DNA of 64,000 nt from Prosopocoilus inquinatus (taxonomy: Eukaryota; Arthropoda; Insecta; Coleoptera; Lucanidae). Shown here in pieces: positions 1 to 10,749 of this stretch (position 1 is its first letter; every line of letters starts with the position of its first letter). The stretch is taken from NCBI GenBank assembly GCA_036172665.1, contig CM069877.1, positions 14,714,501 through 14,778,500 on the forward strand. The letters run 5' to 3'. Under the pieces are notes generated by a model that saw only the letters and a program-made list of their open reading frames with translations, was not told the origin of the DNA and did no database searches. The position numbers were made by a program, and so were the translations under genes.

Positions 1-2563
1 ACAAATGAAATCCAGGTCTTTGAACTTACTTACAGTGCTACATCAGTAGATCATACTTCGTTGAAAACAAATAACGCGCTCGCTCATTAAATGCGTGTTC
101 AACGAGACGCTGACTATTTTGATACGTCGATCTGTAGCCCCAAAATAAGAACATGAATTTTGTTACCTCCTGGACGGATAGTATAAAAGGAAGAAATTCG
201 TTTTTGATTCATTATAATTCAATTCATTAATTCAATAATTTAGGTTAGTAGTTAATAATGAGTTGTGCATTAGTTGCGTTGTCGGAAACAATCGACAGGC
301 ATTTATTAATATAATTAGTTTAATACTCGTGTATTGGGGAATTTTATTTGTGACTTCTGAAATTGGTCCCTGAGGGCGGCGTTTGGTCCAACGTGGTGCA
401 AAGAGGCGAGGTAACGTAAACCATAAACTAATTATTATATTTCGTTCGCCAATATCCTGCCCTATAAGCGAGTGCTCGAATAAGGGAAAACGTAACGTGG
501 TGGCGACCCCCTCATAACATAACTGCGTTAATTAGTTTTCCTTTACAACGTGTAACTTGATGGAGGCCTCGTTTCTTCTTACATCGTAACAATATTATCT
601 TCCAAAGCCTACTATTTTTTTATTGTTTGGTAAATGAAAATGTCTACAGTGACCAACTTTTTTATTTGTTTTTCACGAGGTAACTTAATTTAGGAAAGTT
701 ATAGAATCTTTTCCGCTCGATTTTATGATAGTATCGAAAAACAAATGACTGTTTGGTTTCGAAGTTTTTCAGTTGTCATTAAATTTTTTTATTGGAATAT
801 CAGCTTTTTATCATCATAATACGTTCAGGATTCAATATGTTTCTAAAAGATTATTTTCTAGGTATCGGAACGGTTTTCTGCGATCACCCTGTATGCATGT
901 TTCTTTTTCTATATTTTGATCTGTAGGATACGTCTTTGAAGAAGCTGCTACTTCTGAAACGTTCTACTGATCAACAGAAAGAAAAAAGTAGTGAATTGAA
1001 GTGAAGAAGAAAGTTCAAATACACGTGTATCAAAAATTCAACTAATTTTACGTTATAATTAAGTTATTGAAATTATGAAATTGAAAATTAAAGATTTAAT
1101 TTGATTTAAAACGTGAAATTAGAAAATTATTTAAATATGTATATATACAGCATGTTCGCGGGATACTTAGAAAATCATTTTTTAGTAATTAACTTAATTG
1201 GACATACTTAACGCGTTGCAGTGAAAAATGTGGCGTGTTTTATTAAAGAACAATTGAAAATCTCAAAAACTAGACAATTATTTGTTTTTTCATTATTGCT
1301 ATAAAATTGGGCAGGAAAGTTCCTGAAACTTTCTCAATACAAGTTACTTCGTAAAACTTCAAATAAGAATATTTATATGATTGTTTTTCTTTATTTTAAT
1401 CTGTAGAATACGTCCCTAAAGTAGCCGCCTTATTTTTGTTACGTCTTGTATAATTGCTGAACTCTGCCGACGTAACAAATTTGACACAGTTTCGAGATAC
1501 AAAATTACGCAACTTTACTGAATTCGACGTGCGCGCACAGATTTCTTCTTGCTTTGATGACGGAAGATCGGCGCATCGGAAAAGAGTAATTCGGCAGGAA
1601 GGGATAAAATAAAAAATAGTGTTAAAATCAAAGTAGCCCCAATTAAAAACAACTCCAATAAAAACGGATCTAAACGAAAGAGAGAAAGAGATAATGTTAA
1701 GCAGCGCTGTTAATTGCCGAGTTAAACATACCTGTTTAAATGAAACAGTTCGTTTGGACTAAGTTGACAAGTGTTTAAAGTGAAATTAATTAACAAGCAA
1801 AAGTTACACCCTCTAGTAATATTTTAAGTTTTAAATTCAAATTCAAATTCAAAGTCATTTATGAGTTAATTGGACACTGCTTTACAATAAATAACTATTT
1901 TAAAAAATGTAGTCACGTTAAAGTAACGGCTATTTCATTTTTTCTTTTAATGCGCAAGAACGAGTTTTCCTCTCGTTGTGCACCGACTACTAATTAAAAA
2001 CAAAACTAGGAAACAGAGTAACATAGACATTTTATGAATGGTGGTATTGATAAATTTAGAGTTTATTTAATAATAAAGTTGAATTTTGTGAAATAATTTT
2101 GATTAATTAAGATTATTGATTAATTAATTCTATTGGATTTGGTCAAAAGCGAATTAAGAAAAAAGCTTTACTTTGGTGTCCTACAGCTGCCCTTTCAATC
2201 TCCTCCGTACGTTGTGAGACACCCAATATAGGTTCAAGGAACAAAACACTCACACAACTTGCTTCGAGCGTCTCCATAACGGTAAAGGCAAGAGGATGCC
2301 ACACCACAGCTCAATTCCGTCTTTTTTCGTTGCTCGAGGTATTTCTCGGGGGTAGTCGTTACTCACTTCAGGTACCCTTGAGAGTTGGGGATACAATTCG
2401 ATACTGCTTTCCCTTAAACGGCGAGGAGGTTTGAAAGTAACAAAGCCATGGAGCACTTTACACATACAAAAATACCCTCCCGGTCTTGAGGTCCTGACAA
2501 CACTAGATATTTCAAACGATGCTCAAAAATCGTTTCTGGTATATGATGCGACGTTGCTACATC
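1..2563. other. Gene-free AT-rich DNA with possible LTR remnant
   Basis: I see no gene here. Positions about 158-505 have features of a decayed LTR: a TGTTACC-like start, TATAAAAGG near 185, and a GTGGTGGCGACCCC string near 496 that resembles the region just inside insect LTRs; no second LTR or pol was seen, so this is weak. A direct repeat of roughly 45 bp occurs at about 898-945 and 1378-1427, sharing ATCTGTAGRATACGTC. Short frames such as the minus-strand one at 2250-2465 match nothing I recognise. Confidence 0.4.
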
Positions 2564-3286
2564 TACCGTGCTTTCGATTGAATTCCTCATTAAAGTAAGC
2601 TATGATTTTTTTATGAAATTGGCGACACAATTCTAGAGAAAACAGTTGTCATTAACTGTCAGTACTGATCATAACATCAAATAAAAACACAACATTAAAG
2701 TTTAAAGTAGATGCTCAAAGTGCTCTCCTTCAGCTTGAATACATAAGCGTACTCTGCGTTTCATGTTTTCAAACTCGATTGCTAAGTGTTCGGGGGTTAT
2801 ATTAGCACACACATCTGTAATACCAGCACGAAGTTCTTCGATTGTGTGACGCGTAGTTCTAAAAACTATGTTTTTCATGTGCGGATAAATGATGTAATCC
2901 ATAATTGTGAGATCCGGAGACCTTGCAGGAAAAGTCACAATCCGATTATCGAAAAACTGCTGCAGGAAAGTCATTGTTTGATGAGCTGTGTGGGCAGTAG
3001 CATTGTCTTGCTGAAAAAACACTTCTGTAAGTTCATCATCATGTAGTTGATTAAGAATTGAATAAACTAACTCTCCATTTTCTATTCTACCGGTTTGAAA
3101 ATAACTTTCAACAATAAATATTTTCTGCTGTAATTCTAACATTTTGAATTAATTGAAAATACAAAGTGTCAATTTGACATTTGTTTAATTAAATAATTGA
3201 ACAGCTATCAGTGCTGCAAATCTTAGGAGAAAAAAACAGTGAAATCATAGCCCACTTTAATGAGGAATTCAATTGAAGGCACGGTA
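2564..3286 (-). mobile_element. Mariner-like deletion derivative with 45-bp TIRs
   Basis: A short DNA transposon of about 723 bp. The left end (2564-2608) and the reverse complement of the right end (3242-3286) match at 41 of 45 bases, sharing GAATTCCTCATTAAAGT; weaker similarity continues outward, so the true ends may lie some tens of bases further out. It encloses one uninterrupted minus-strand frame for a shortened transposase. The class (Tc1/mariner superfamily, DDxD type) is inferred from that protein. A TA duplication could not be fixed because the outer ends are diffuse. Confidence 0.8.
2702..3142 (-). CDS. Internally deleted mariner-type transposase, frame open
   Basis: A 146-residue open frame. 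Residues 4-19 (LQQKIFIVESYFQTGR) resemble the first helix of the N-terminal helix-turn-helix of this transposase group (DUF4817-like). From about residue 22 the protein jumps straight into the second half of the DDE domain: the second catalytic Asp lies in FQQDNATAH, and the last in ARSPDLTIMDY, 35 residues later by my count. A basic C-terminal tail follows (FENMKRRVRLC). The first catalytic Asp, the second DNA-binding helix set and the linker are missing, so it cannot catalyse transposition. The frame nevertheless stays open across the deletion junction. It could be a fossil or a DNA-binding repressor-like peptide; expression is unknown. It sits between the element's inverted repeats and reads leftwards. 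Confidence 0.75.
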   Translation of the reverse strand: MLELQQKIFIVESYFQTGRIENGELVYSILNQLHDDELTEVFFQQDNATAHTAHQTMTFLQQFFDNRIVTFPARSPDLTIMDYIIYPHMKNIVFRTTRHTIEELRAGITDVCANITPEHLAIEFENMKRRVRLCIQAEGEHFEHLL

Positions 3287-4145
3287 TATGCAAACCAATG
3301 CGGAGGCGCTGTTGGCGAAATCGATCCGATGGAATTGACTGTAACAAATTTCTGAAACTTTTATTGGATTTATTAAAGTACAGTGGTATATACGATGTGA
3401 AACTGAAAAGCCTTATTAAAGTGATTGAAAGGGTTTCGTCATTTTTAAACGCAGTTATGTTCGGCACTGCACATTGTTTAATTCAAATTTATTTAGTATT
3501 AGTAAATCTACTTTTTTTATACATATAAATTATTCAGATAATATTAGTATTAGGCCGTAGCTCAAGTACCTAGGTAAGTCTTGAAACCCTTTCCCCTTAA
3601 TTCTTGGTTATGGAAATTTAATTTTGACGCCATCTTTTCCTTTTTCAAGTCAAAAATATCTAAAGCGTTCGACAGGGCTGATTGTTGTAATAAATGTATA
3701 AAACAAGCTTAAGTGAGAGGCAGTATCGAAATACACTTTTACGCCAGGAATACACTCTCGCGTCATCTGAAATTTAATCGCAGTGGTGCCACATCGCGTA
3801 TTCGCACGTGGAAAAGACCTTTGACAGCTTCAAGTATCACGTCTCGACTGTTCGAGACCGGCGATAATGAAATGAAGGTTAATTTACTTGGTCTGGAACA
3901 ACTTAGCGCGTCACGCCTGAAGAAACTTCGGAGTGCCGCCACGCGCTTTACGTATGGAAATTTCCGGGCAAGGTCAATGAGTTAGGTAAAACAAGTCCTA
4001 ATGAAAATTCGACCCGGCCCGAAAGGTCCGCTGGACGTGTCAAAACAAATTTCTGCGCTTCAAATGTAATTTGGATTGTATATGTGTGTGTGTGGTTTTG
4101 AACTTAAATTAATATTTTTTTTTAGAATTGACCTGTTTTAGAATT
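3287..4145. other. Non-coding stretch, nothing recognised
   Basis: No gene is supported. A 90-residue plus-strand frame at 3713-3985 is rich in Arg and Ser but matches no family I know and lacks a recognisable start context. A short GT dinucleotide run lies near 4083. The right part borders the first M1 element. Confidence 0.5.
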
Positions 4146-5070
4146 GCAGACTAATTATGTGGATAAATATTTAAACCTGCAATATAACACAATGAATGGC
4201 AACGATTAAAGTCATATGTTCTTAACATAAATGTAATAGTTTTCGAGGAAAATGCAGTGGCATATTTTCACTAAACCGTTTAAGAACTGCCGGCATAGCT
4301 AAAAGTGGAACGCGGTCACCTCTTCAATTACGACACGCAGCCGAAGTAGGCCAGAGTCAGTGCCTTACTGGATCTTGAATAAGAACGACGTAAATCAGCG
4401 CGGCACCGATCAGCTGGTCGGTCAAAGTGTTTACAATTTAAATTAACTTCACTGCAAATAATTACAAGTTTAAGTATTTTAAATTAAAATTTAGTGCAAT
4501 TCAAGAAGCTGCGGTTCGTAATTGCCGAACAAATTAAAAGCGAGGTACAAGCAAATTGTAATTTCTCATTTCACATTATTTTCAAAAGTCTTATAAAAAT
4601 TTTACATTTACTTTGTTTCCAAGGACCGTAAGTGGTAATACTTTCATTGTTATCAGCGAGATAGCAGCAAAAGTTTATTTACGTAAAAGGGTGAAGGACA
4701 TTCTTAACACGTTTGCCTAATTGGTGCATAAATTTTCGAATTTATTCGTCGATAGTTGATATCGTAAAACCTATTACTTTCCTCAGTGAATTTAAATTTT
4801 AAATAAAATAATTAATAAGCGATATCAGTGATTGTTATAACGAAACGCTGCGTTGAAGATCGAGTGCGGTATTGGTGGGCGTGTTCATACCGAGAGGAAG
4901 GCGAAGTTGACCTTCCTATTTTTCTCGCACATTTCAACAGTTCCAAACAAGTGGTCTGTCCGAATTTTTTTTGGCTATGACACGGTAGCCACCAAGAAAT
5001 ACCCGCAGAAGGTAGCATTTCGCGTACTTATACTGATGTTTCTTTATTTGCACACAGTAAAAGAACAACC
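4146..5070 (+). mobile_element. M1 inverted-repeat element, copy 1
   Basis: First of three copies of a ~0.9-1.2 kb non-autonomous element. The right end, TTGCACACAGTAAAAGAAC (5048-5066), is the reverse complement of the end of copy 2; the left end near 4146 is decayed but aligns through AATATTTAAACCTG. The body matches copy 2 in inverse orientation across its length, for example CGAAACGCTGCGTTGAAGAT. No transposase frame is present; the 68- and 85-residue frames on opposite strands are chance frames. Superfamily unknown: the ends recall hAT-type MITEs but I could not confirm an 8-bp duplication. Confidence 0.7.
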
Positions 5071-5090
5071 TGTATATTATTACATTTTTG

Positions 5091-5252
5091 GATTCTACGG
5101 TAAATTCTAGCCTTAAATGATGGGTCGCGTCAAGGGTCTAGGACGAGAGGTTTTCAAGTTGCATTTTTTTGTGACGTTATGCAACTCGAAAACCTTTTCT
5201 CCTAGACCCATGATGCGACCCATCATTTCAGACTAGAATTTCCCGTGGAATT
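5091..5252. repeat. Fold-back repeat with 74-bp arms
   Basis: Two near-identical inverted arms of 74 bp (5091-5164 and 5179-5252) flank a 14-bp loop. The inner arm reads AGGTTTTCAAGTTGCAT and its partner ATGCAACTCGAAAACCT; the outer arm shares AAATTCTAG and ATGATGGGTCGC. This is the shape of a small fold-back MITE. It lies about 20 bp beyond the end of M1 copy 1 and has no coding capacity. Confidence 0.85.
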
Positions 5253-6869
5253 CGAAAATGTGTTAATATTTGGGGTGTAATTTTATTTACAAAAAAAAAA
5301 CAACTTTGATGCGTACTCGAAGATGCGCGTTCAATTATTTTTCGATAGGCAGTGCTCGAATGTGCAGGAAAATATCCATAAGTTTCGGTCGTGTCTTTCA
5401 ATAAAGGCATTGAATTCGAAATGTTTGCTCCCGTCGCTCATTATTAGATTTTCTATTTAAAAAAGAAATTCTGATGTCACAGATTGCATCGAGGCTTCAA
5501 CTAACAACATCATTCTCCTTGAATAAGTAACGAAAAATGTTATCCTTTTATTTTCTAAATATATTTCGTCGTCCCCTTAGTAAATTAATTACGGGTGCCA
5601 TTTTAATAATAACTTCTCCCGGTGGCGAGAGCTCGATTTTAATTCGCATTAATTTCGGCGGCAGCGATGTAATAATACAAAGTTTGAATTACCGTTCGGA
5701 GCGAGACAAGAATTTCCCATTACACACGCACGTAGGACGTGTGGCGGTTTTTATTTCAGAAATTAACCTCCTGCAAAGATGAAGCCCCCGTGTCGCAACG
5801 TGAACCGGGTTGAAAGCCCCCGGGGCGCGCTTTTGTAACAATTCAATCTCAAATTACAGAAATGTGTCGAAGTGAGTTAACATGCCCTGAGAATTTCGTT
5901 TTTCACCCGCACCTTTTCAAGCACGAGTTAGGGAGGGCGCATTTCGTTTATCAAAATTAAAAAAATAAATCTAATCAAAACAAGATTTAATGTCCGTCTT
6001 TAGAGTTTCTGTTGTGTGGTGGCGGAAAAGTGAGAGTTCGTTACAAAGCTCCTCTGGAAATTCCCAACTCGGAACTAAAGACGGAGGGGCTCTTTGAATG
6101 ACCGGAGGCTGCGATGGCCATTTTCAGCTCGGTTGAACACAATACGGAACTTAGACAAGTACGCGAGACACCGCACTGATAAAACATTAAATCCGACGGC
6201 TCTAAACTGACGCGAAACTGTTGTCTTTTGCTTTTCAAAGAAGAAGAAAAACAATCTCGTTCGAAGCGCTGGCTTAAGAATGTTTTCCTCTAACTTGATT
6301 GAAACCGAAAACGAACGTAAAATTTGAATTATGGAAACCACGCCCTTGTTGAGGAGGAAAGAAATTTATAACATTGCAAGAAAATTGAATTCGCTTCAAT
6401 AGCAAGAAATAATTATGTAACATCGGCTCCAGAAAATTATGACTCACATCTGCACCATTGGAAAACCTCAAACACCGCCTGACCGACATTCATTGAAACA
6501 AACTAAGAGGAGCCAAAAGGCAAAAATCATCATTTCATAACTGAAATGTGTTCAATTTAAACATTACATTATTATTAGTATTATTAAAAAAATATTTTTC
6601 TTGAAATAGTTCGCAGTCACTCACGCGCCATGAAGCTCATGTGACTACGTACATCTTTCTACATCATATAGTATATATACCTATATATATAATTAAATCT
6701 TGAGGTTCTAGGTTCTTTCCGGAACAAACGCCGAGTGTTTCATGAGCTCAATAAAACACCTGGATATTCCCACTGAAATTAGGTCATTCTAACATAAATT
6801 CTGATCTTTTCGAATTACTAAATAATTCGACATATTTTATGTATCGTATCAATCCCAAAGTTTTCATAA
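5253..6869. other. Low-copy-looking DNA without a gene
   Basis: No gene is supported. The part at about 5540-5840 is richer in GC, non-repetitive, and contains TAAT-core sites (TTAATTACGGG, CGCATTAATTTC), which fits conserved regulatory DNA but is not proof. Frames at 6041-6489 on the minus strand overlap one another and resemble no known protein. A TATA-type dinucleotide run lies near 6665-6690. Confidence 0.4.
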
Positions 6870-7620
6870 ATCCGATGGTGCAATGCATTTGTTGTAACCT
6901 ATGTCCATGTTGAGGTTGGGGTGAAGTGGTTAAATATCGACCGCGATCTGGATGGGGGTTGTGGATGCGCGTGTACAACTTACAAGAAACATATTGGCTA
7001 GGTTAGGAAGTCCGTAACAAAACTTTTCTAACAATAATCCAATGAGCTTGTTGTAATTTGGGTCCTTGTTGGGGTTGGAATGAAGCGGGGGCTTCGGAGT
7101 CGGTCGCGACCTTGGCAGAGATTACATGTAAGCCTATACAACCCAAAGTTAATACATGAGAAGTTGTCTCATACAATATCGGACGGATTCGACATTTATC
7201 GCATGGGTCTCAGGTATACGTCACTCGTCTGGCTGAAGCTCCATTTAAAATCATCATAATAGTTGCGTTGTTATGGTAACGACACCGACTGTGTATGCGC
7301 CGTGGATCGTGACCAATTAAAATCGCCGTAGTATGGTCTGACGTCACCAGACACCGCACGGACACACCCACCAGCGCAACCAAGCGTTCGGCTTTATGCA
7401 TGTAAATTCAAGCGGATTCTCATATACTAACTTTGTGTACAATCTATAACAAACATATTGCATCGTTTTGAAAGTCCTAAACAAGACTTTCCTGCCTATC
7501 ATCCAATACGCTTGTTGTAACCTGAGCCCATGTTTGAGCTGGGACAGAGCGAAGGCTTAGACATCGGCTGCCCTAGCGGGGATTGTGTATGTACGTGTAC
7601 AACTAACACCAAACATATTG
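6870..7620. repeat. ~159-bp tandem repeat, diverged, at least 3 units
   Basis: Units can be aligned on the landmark GTTGTAA at 6891, 7050 and 7514, followed by GTCCATGTTGGGGTTGGG-like and GAAACATATTGG-like blocks. The first two are 159 bp apart; the third is about 464 bp on, with unrelated sequence at about 7142-7420 between. Another partial unit (CCCATGTTTGAGCTAGGG) resumes at 8936, immediately after a LINE insertion, so the LINE landed inside this repeat array. Confidence 0.65.
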
Positions 7621-7678
7621 GACAATAATAATAATAATTTTATTTCGTCCTCTAGATCATAACAATGATTAAGACTCT

Positions 7679-7812
7679 GTTTCTGAAAGCGGTTAATTGA
7701 CTGATTAGTTTAACTAATGATTAGAATGTGACACGCTTTGCTGTATGTCACAACGTTTGTCACATTCTAACCCTTAATTAATATAATCGGCCCATTAATC
7801 GCTTCCAGAAAC
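7679..7812. mobile_element. Palindromic MITE nested in LINE 3' region
   Basis: A 134-bp element with arms of about 55-60 bp. The left end GTTTCTGAAAGCGGTTAAT matches the reverse complement of the right end GTTTCTGGAAGCGATTAAT, and the inner arms share TTAGAATGTGACA. No coding capacity. It sits in the 3' untranslated part of the LINE. Just outside the right end is a short AGTCAATGAT tandem (7818-7848). Confidence 0.75.
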
Positions 7813-7894
7813 TAGACCATAGTCAATGATAGTCAATGATAAGTCAATGTCAGAAAATACATACAGTGCAGTACAGTACATAGGTTAATTAAAG

Positions 7895-8935
7895 CTATAG
7901 ATATTCGCTAAGTTTATAGAAACACTTAGTTGCTAAATAATTTTTTAGTTTAACCTTAAATTGGGTTAAAGAAGTACTGGTGATTATGTCCGTAGGAAGT
8001 TTATTATAAATGGTCACACAAGAATAATAAGGTGGCTTTTCTGTTAAGGTTGTAGTGTGTAATGATGTTCTCAGTACCTCACAGTCTCTAGTTAGGTAGT
8101 GATGGTTAATACAATTTTTGTCGAATTTACTAAAGTTTTTTCTAACAAATGTTGCACATTTGTAGATATAAATGCTGGTAACTGTTATTATTCGCTTTTT
8201 AGCAAATATTGATTTAAAAGACAAGCAAGGAGATATTACCCGAAATTATTATGTTATGTGCAGTACGTGAATAAGCCACTTGCGTACATCAAGACAATCT
8301 TGGGACTAAGATTAATCATAAGAAATTATTTTTCTTTGTAATGCCTCTGTCATATTGTTTTTTTTTTTCTGCATTTAATATGAGTCTATTTTTGTGGCAC
8401 CAATCTGACATTTGTTCCTTTTTATTTTAGTTATTAAAAATTTAATTTTTTTCGGGTTTTATGCTGACACTGTCACTAACGTATCATTGGCATAAATGGT
8501 AATAAAGCCATCAATTACATACGTATCTAAGTCATTTATGAACATTAAAAAAATAAGTGGTCCAAGCACCTAGACTGAACACCTTTACGTACAGTCTTCT
8601 TTCCGATAGAAACGAAATAATCCAAGATAAAACGTTTCCACGAATCCCCATACGTTGCAGTTTTTCGGACACAAGTGTCACGCTTACGGTGTCGAAAGCT
8701 CTTGTGAGGTCGAAGAAGAGACCAACTACACAATTATTTTTATCCAACTCTTTGTAGACATATATAAGTGGTGAATTGCTATGCTGCAGTCTCTGTGGAC
8801 ATTTTCGCTCGAAAGGCATGTTGGAAATTTGCTATTAAGTCCAATTTTTCAGTGTCGCTCACTAAACGGTCGTACATAACGCGTTCAAAAATTTTAGAAA
8901 GCACATTTAAAACCGAAATAGGAAGCCATCTGGGC
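7895..8935 (-). pseudogene. LINE reverse transcriptase, broken
   Basis: Fragments of one LINE pol ORF, in order along the minus strand. At 8935-8820 are an NVLSKIFERVMYDRL block and a degraded substrate-binding region. At 8819-8532 lies VVGLFFDLTRAFDTV, holding the first catalytic Asp (motif A), then WIISFLSERRLYVKV. Near 8540-8480 are GPLIFLMFINDL and IYANDT, so the usual YADD box reads YAND. At 8224-7895 is the C-terminal region ending LKNYLATKCFYKLSEYL, typical of CR1/Jockey relatives. Stops and frame breaks separate these blocks. No endonuclease remains because the copy is 5'-truncated. Function: cDNA synthesis during target-primed reverse transcription; this copy is dead. Confidence 0.8.
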
Positions 8936-9597
8936 CCATGTTTGAGCTAGGGTGAAGCAGGAGCTGTCAGTGTGTGAATGCATAAATATATGAAGTCACA
9001 TGCGCACCAATAAATTTGATCTGCGGAGGCCGCGAACGTATGGTTTTTGGCCATTAACGGTCACTGAGTAATCGGATGATATTCCCGTCTTTTACTTTTT
9101 GAGGGAGTACCTTAAACTGGACGAGTGGCACCAAGAGGAATAAGATATCTAATTTTTCTTTAGAAAACCCCAACCCAACTGAGGGTAAAAGATTTGACAA
9201 TGTGTGAGAACAAACCATTTCAAACTGAGGAGAGGAAACTATGGGAAAGTCTTGATGTAGGAGGGCTGTTTGGAATTTGAATGTTTGGTACCAAGGCCTA
9301 AGAATTTTCAGAAGCCGAAATTTACCAACCCTCTATAATTTACATCTCGCCCAAAAATTACGAGCAGTTTTTGCACCAGGGTTAGAGGGGGTCAGTAACG
9401 TCAATACAGGATCAGCCAGCCTCTGTGTAGGCTACACGTAGGCTACACCATGCTATAAACCCTTTCCTTCTCGCCCAAAACTTACGTGCAGTTCTTGACT
9501 AAGGGATATAGGAATCGGTAGCGTCGATACAAAATCGACTAGGCTACGTGTATGTTACAAACCCTCTCCGTTTACTTCGCCCTAGAGCAGCGTTTCC
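8936..9597. repeat. Repeat remnants, including ~123-bp tandem pair
   Basis: Starts with a partial unit of the 159-bp repeat. At about 9340 and 9468 two related units share CTCGCCCAAAA, TACGTGCAGTT-like, GTCGATACAAAATCG-like and RTTACAAACCCT-like blocks. A further relative lies at about 14,410-14,560, so this is a dispersed tandem family. No gene. Confidence 0.55.
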
Positions 9598-10545
9598 TAA
9601 ACTTTTAGGTTTCGCGACCCCCTTTTGAGCTATATTATGATTCACGCCCCCCTTTCCCTTTATTTTAATATATTTTATTCGTTTTTTTTAAATTCTTTAA
9701 CTAATATTTACCATTATTTTTTCGCTGATTTGTTTCGATTTTCGTTTATTGAGTGTGAATTTATTTTATACATTAATCCCGTCGATTGATTGCCATTTTA
9801 TTTACTCTTTTATTTGATTTAACTTTATTTTGTTTTAAATTATTCACTGATGGCCCAGTTTCCTTAAAAAAATTTGATTTATTGCTAGTTTTATATAATT
9901 TTTATTTTCGTCCCAACTTTATTATCAACCTTTATTTTTATACAATCCTCATTTGGCATCTTGTTTTTTGATTTTCTCTTCTGTTTGATTTTATTTGACA
10001 TGACTTTTGATTTTTTTAATTATCAATTGAACGTCTTTTATTTCTTTTTCTACACGATTTAAGATTATTTTATGTTACATTTTAATTCCGCCGATTGATC
10101 GCCATTTTTAGCGAATTTATTTTATATATTTTATTTTTTAATTATTAAATTGAATTAATTTTTTGATTCTGGTGAAAGTTACTTTATATCAGTTTACTTA
10201 ATGAGTTTCACACAATTTTTATTTTCGTCCTGTCTTGTTTGGCGATCGTCTTTTGTTTTTATTTCATTCGATTTTATTTGTATTTTAGGAGTGTTTTGAT
10301 TTTGATAATCAACTGAACGTCTTTTTTTTCTCCTTTATACGAGCTAATTCAAATTCATTTTATATTATATGTAATTTTTTTACTTTTCTTTATAAGTATT
10401 CAACAAGACCTTCATTACACAAGACTTAACAACACCGACGCCCTGAAAGACCCCTAGCAGATCCCTAATGAAGGTTCATCGACCCCTTTCAAGTCTTCAT
10501 CGACCTCCAAGGGATCGATACCGATCTCGTTAGAAACCCGTGGTA
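9598..10545. mobile_element. Possible hAT-type element with T-rich internal repeats
   Basis: The left end CAGCGTTTCCTAAACTTTT followed by CGCGACCCCC is the kind of end seen in hAT elements; a decayed right counterpart may be GTTAGAAACCCGTG near 10,530. No matching 8-bp duplication was found. The interior is strongly T-rich and contains two diverged copies of a ~290-310-bp unit (CGATTGATTGCCATTTT at ~9783 and CGATTGATCGCCATTTT at ~10,091; AATTGAACGTCTTTT at ~10,025 and AACTGAACGTCTTTT at ~10,310). No transposase was found. Confidence 0.4.
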
Positions 10546-10749
10546 TAAAATGTGAATAATCGTCTCTTAGATAAAATGTTCCGTTTTAACTAAACACAGT
10601 TTTAAAAGATAAAATTTGTTTAAGAAAAAGATAGGCGATTGTTATTTCAGATATCAAATAATTATAAAAATAGCAAGTGTTCCATTTAAAAAATAAAAGA
10701 ATCAGTTTATATCTCAGTTATGCGATGTTCGTTTGTTTTTCTGTAAATA

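Larger units (their letters stand above)
7621..8935 (-). mobile_element. 5'-truncated CR1/Jockey-type LINE
   Basis: A non-LTR retrotransposon fragment read leftwards. It starts within the reverse transcriptase domain next to position 8935 and ends at 7621 in an (ATT)n tail preceded by AATAAAATT on the minus strand, as in CR1/L2-like elements. A small MITE is nested in its 3' untranslated part (7679-7812), so the LINE is older than that MITE. It interrupts the 159-bp repeat array. Confidence 0.75.
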
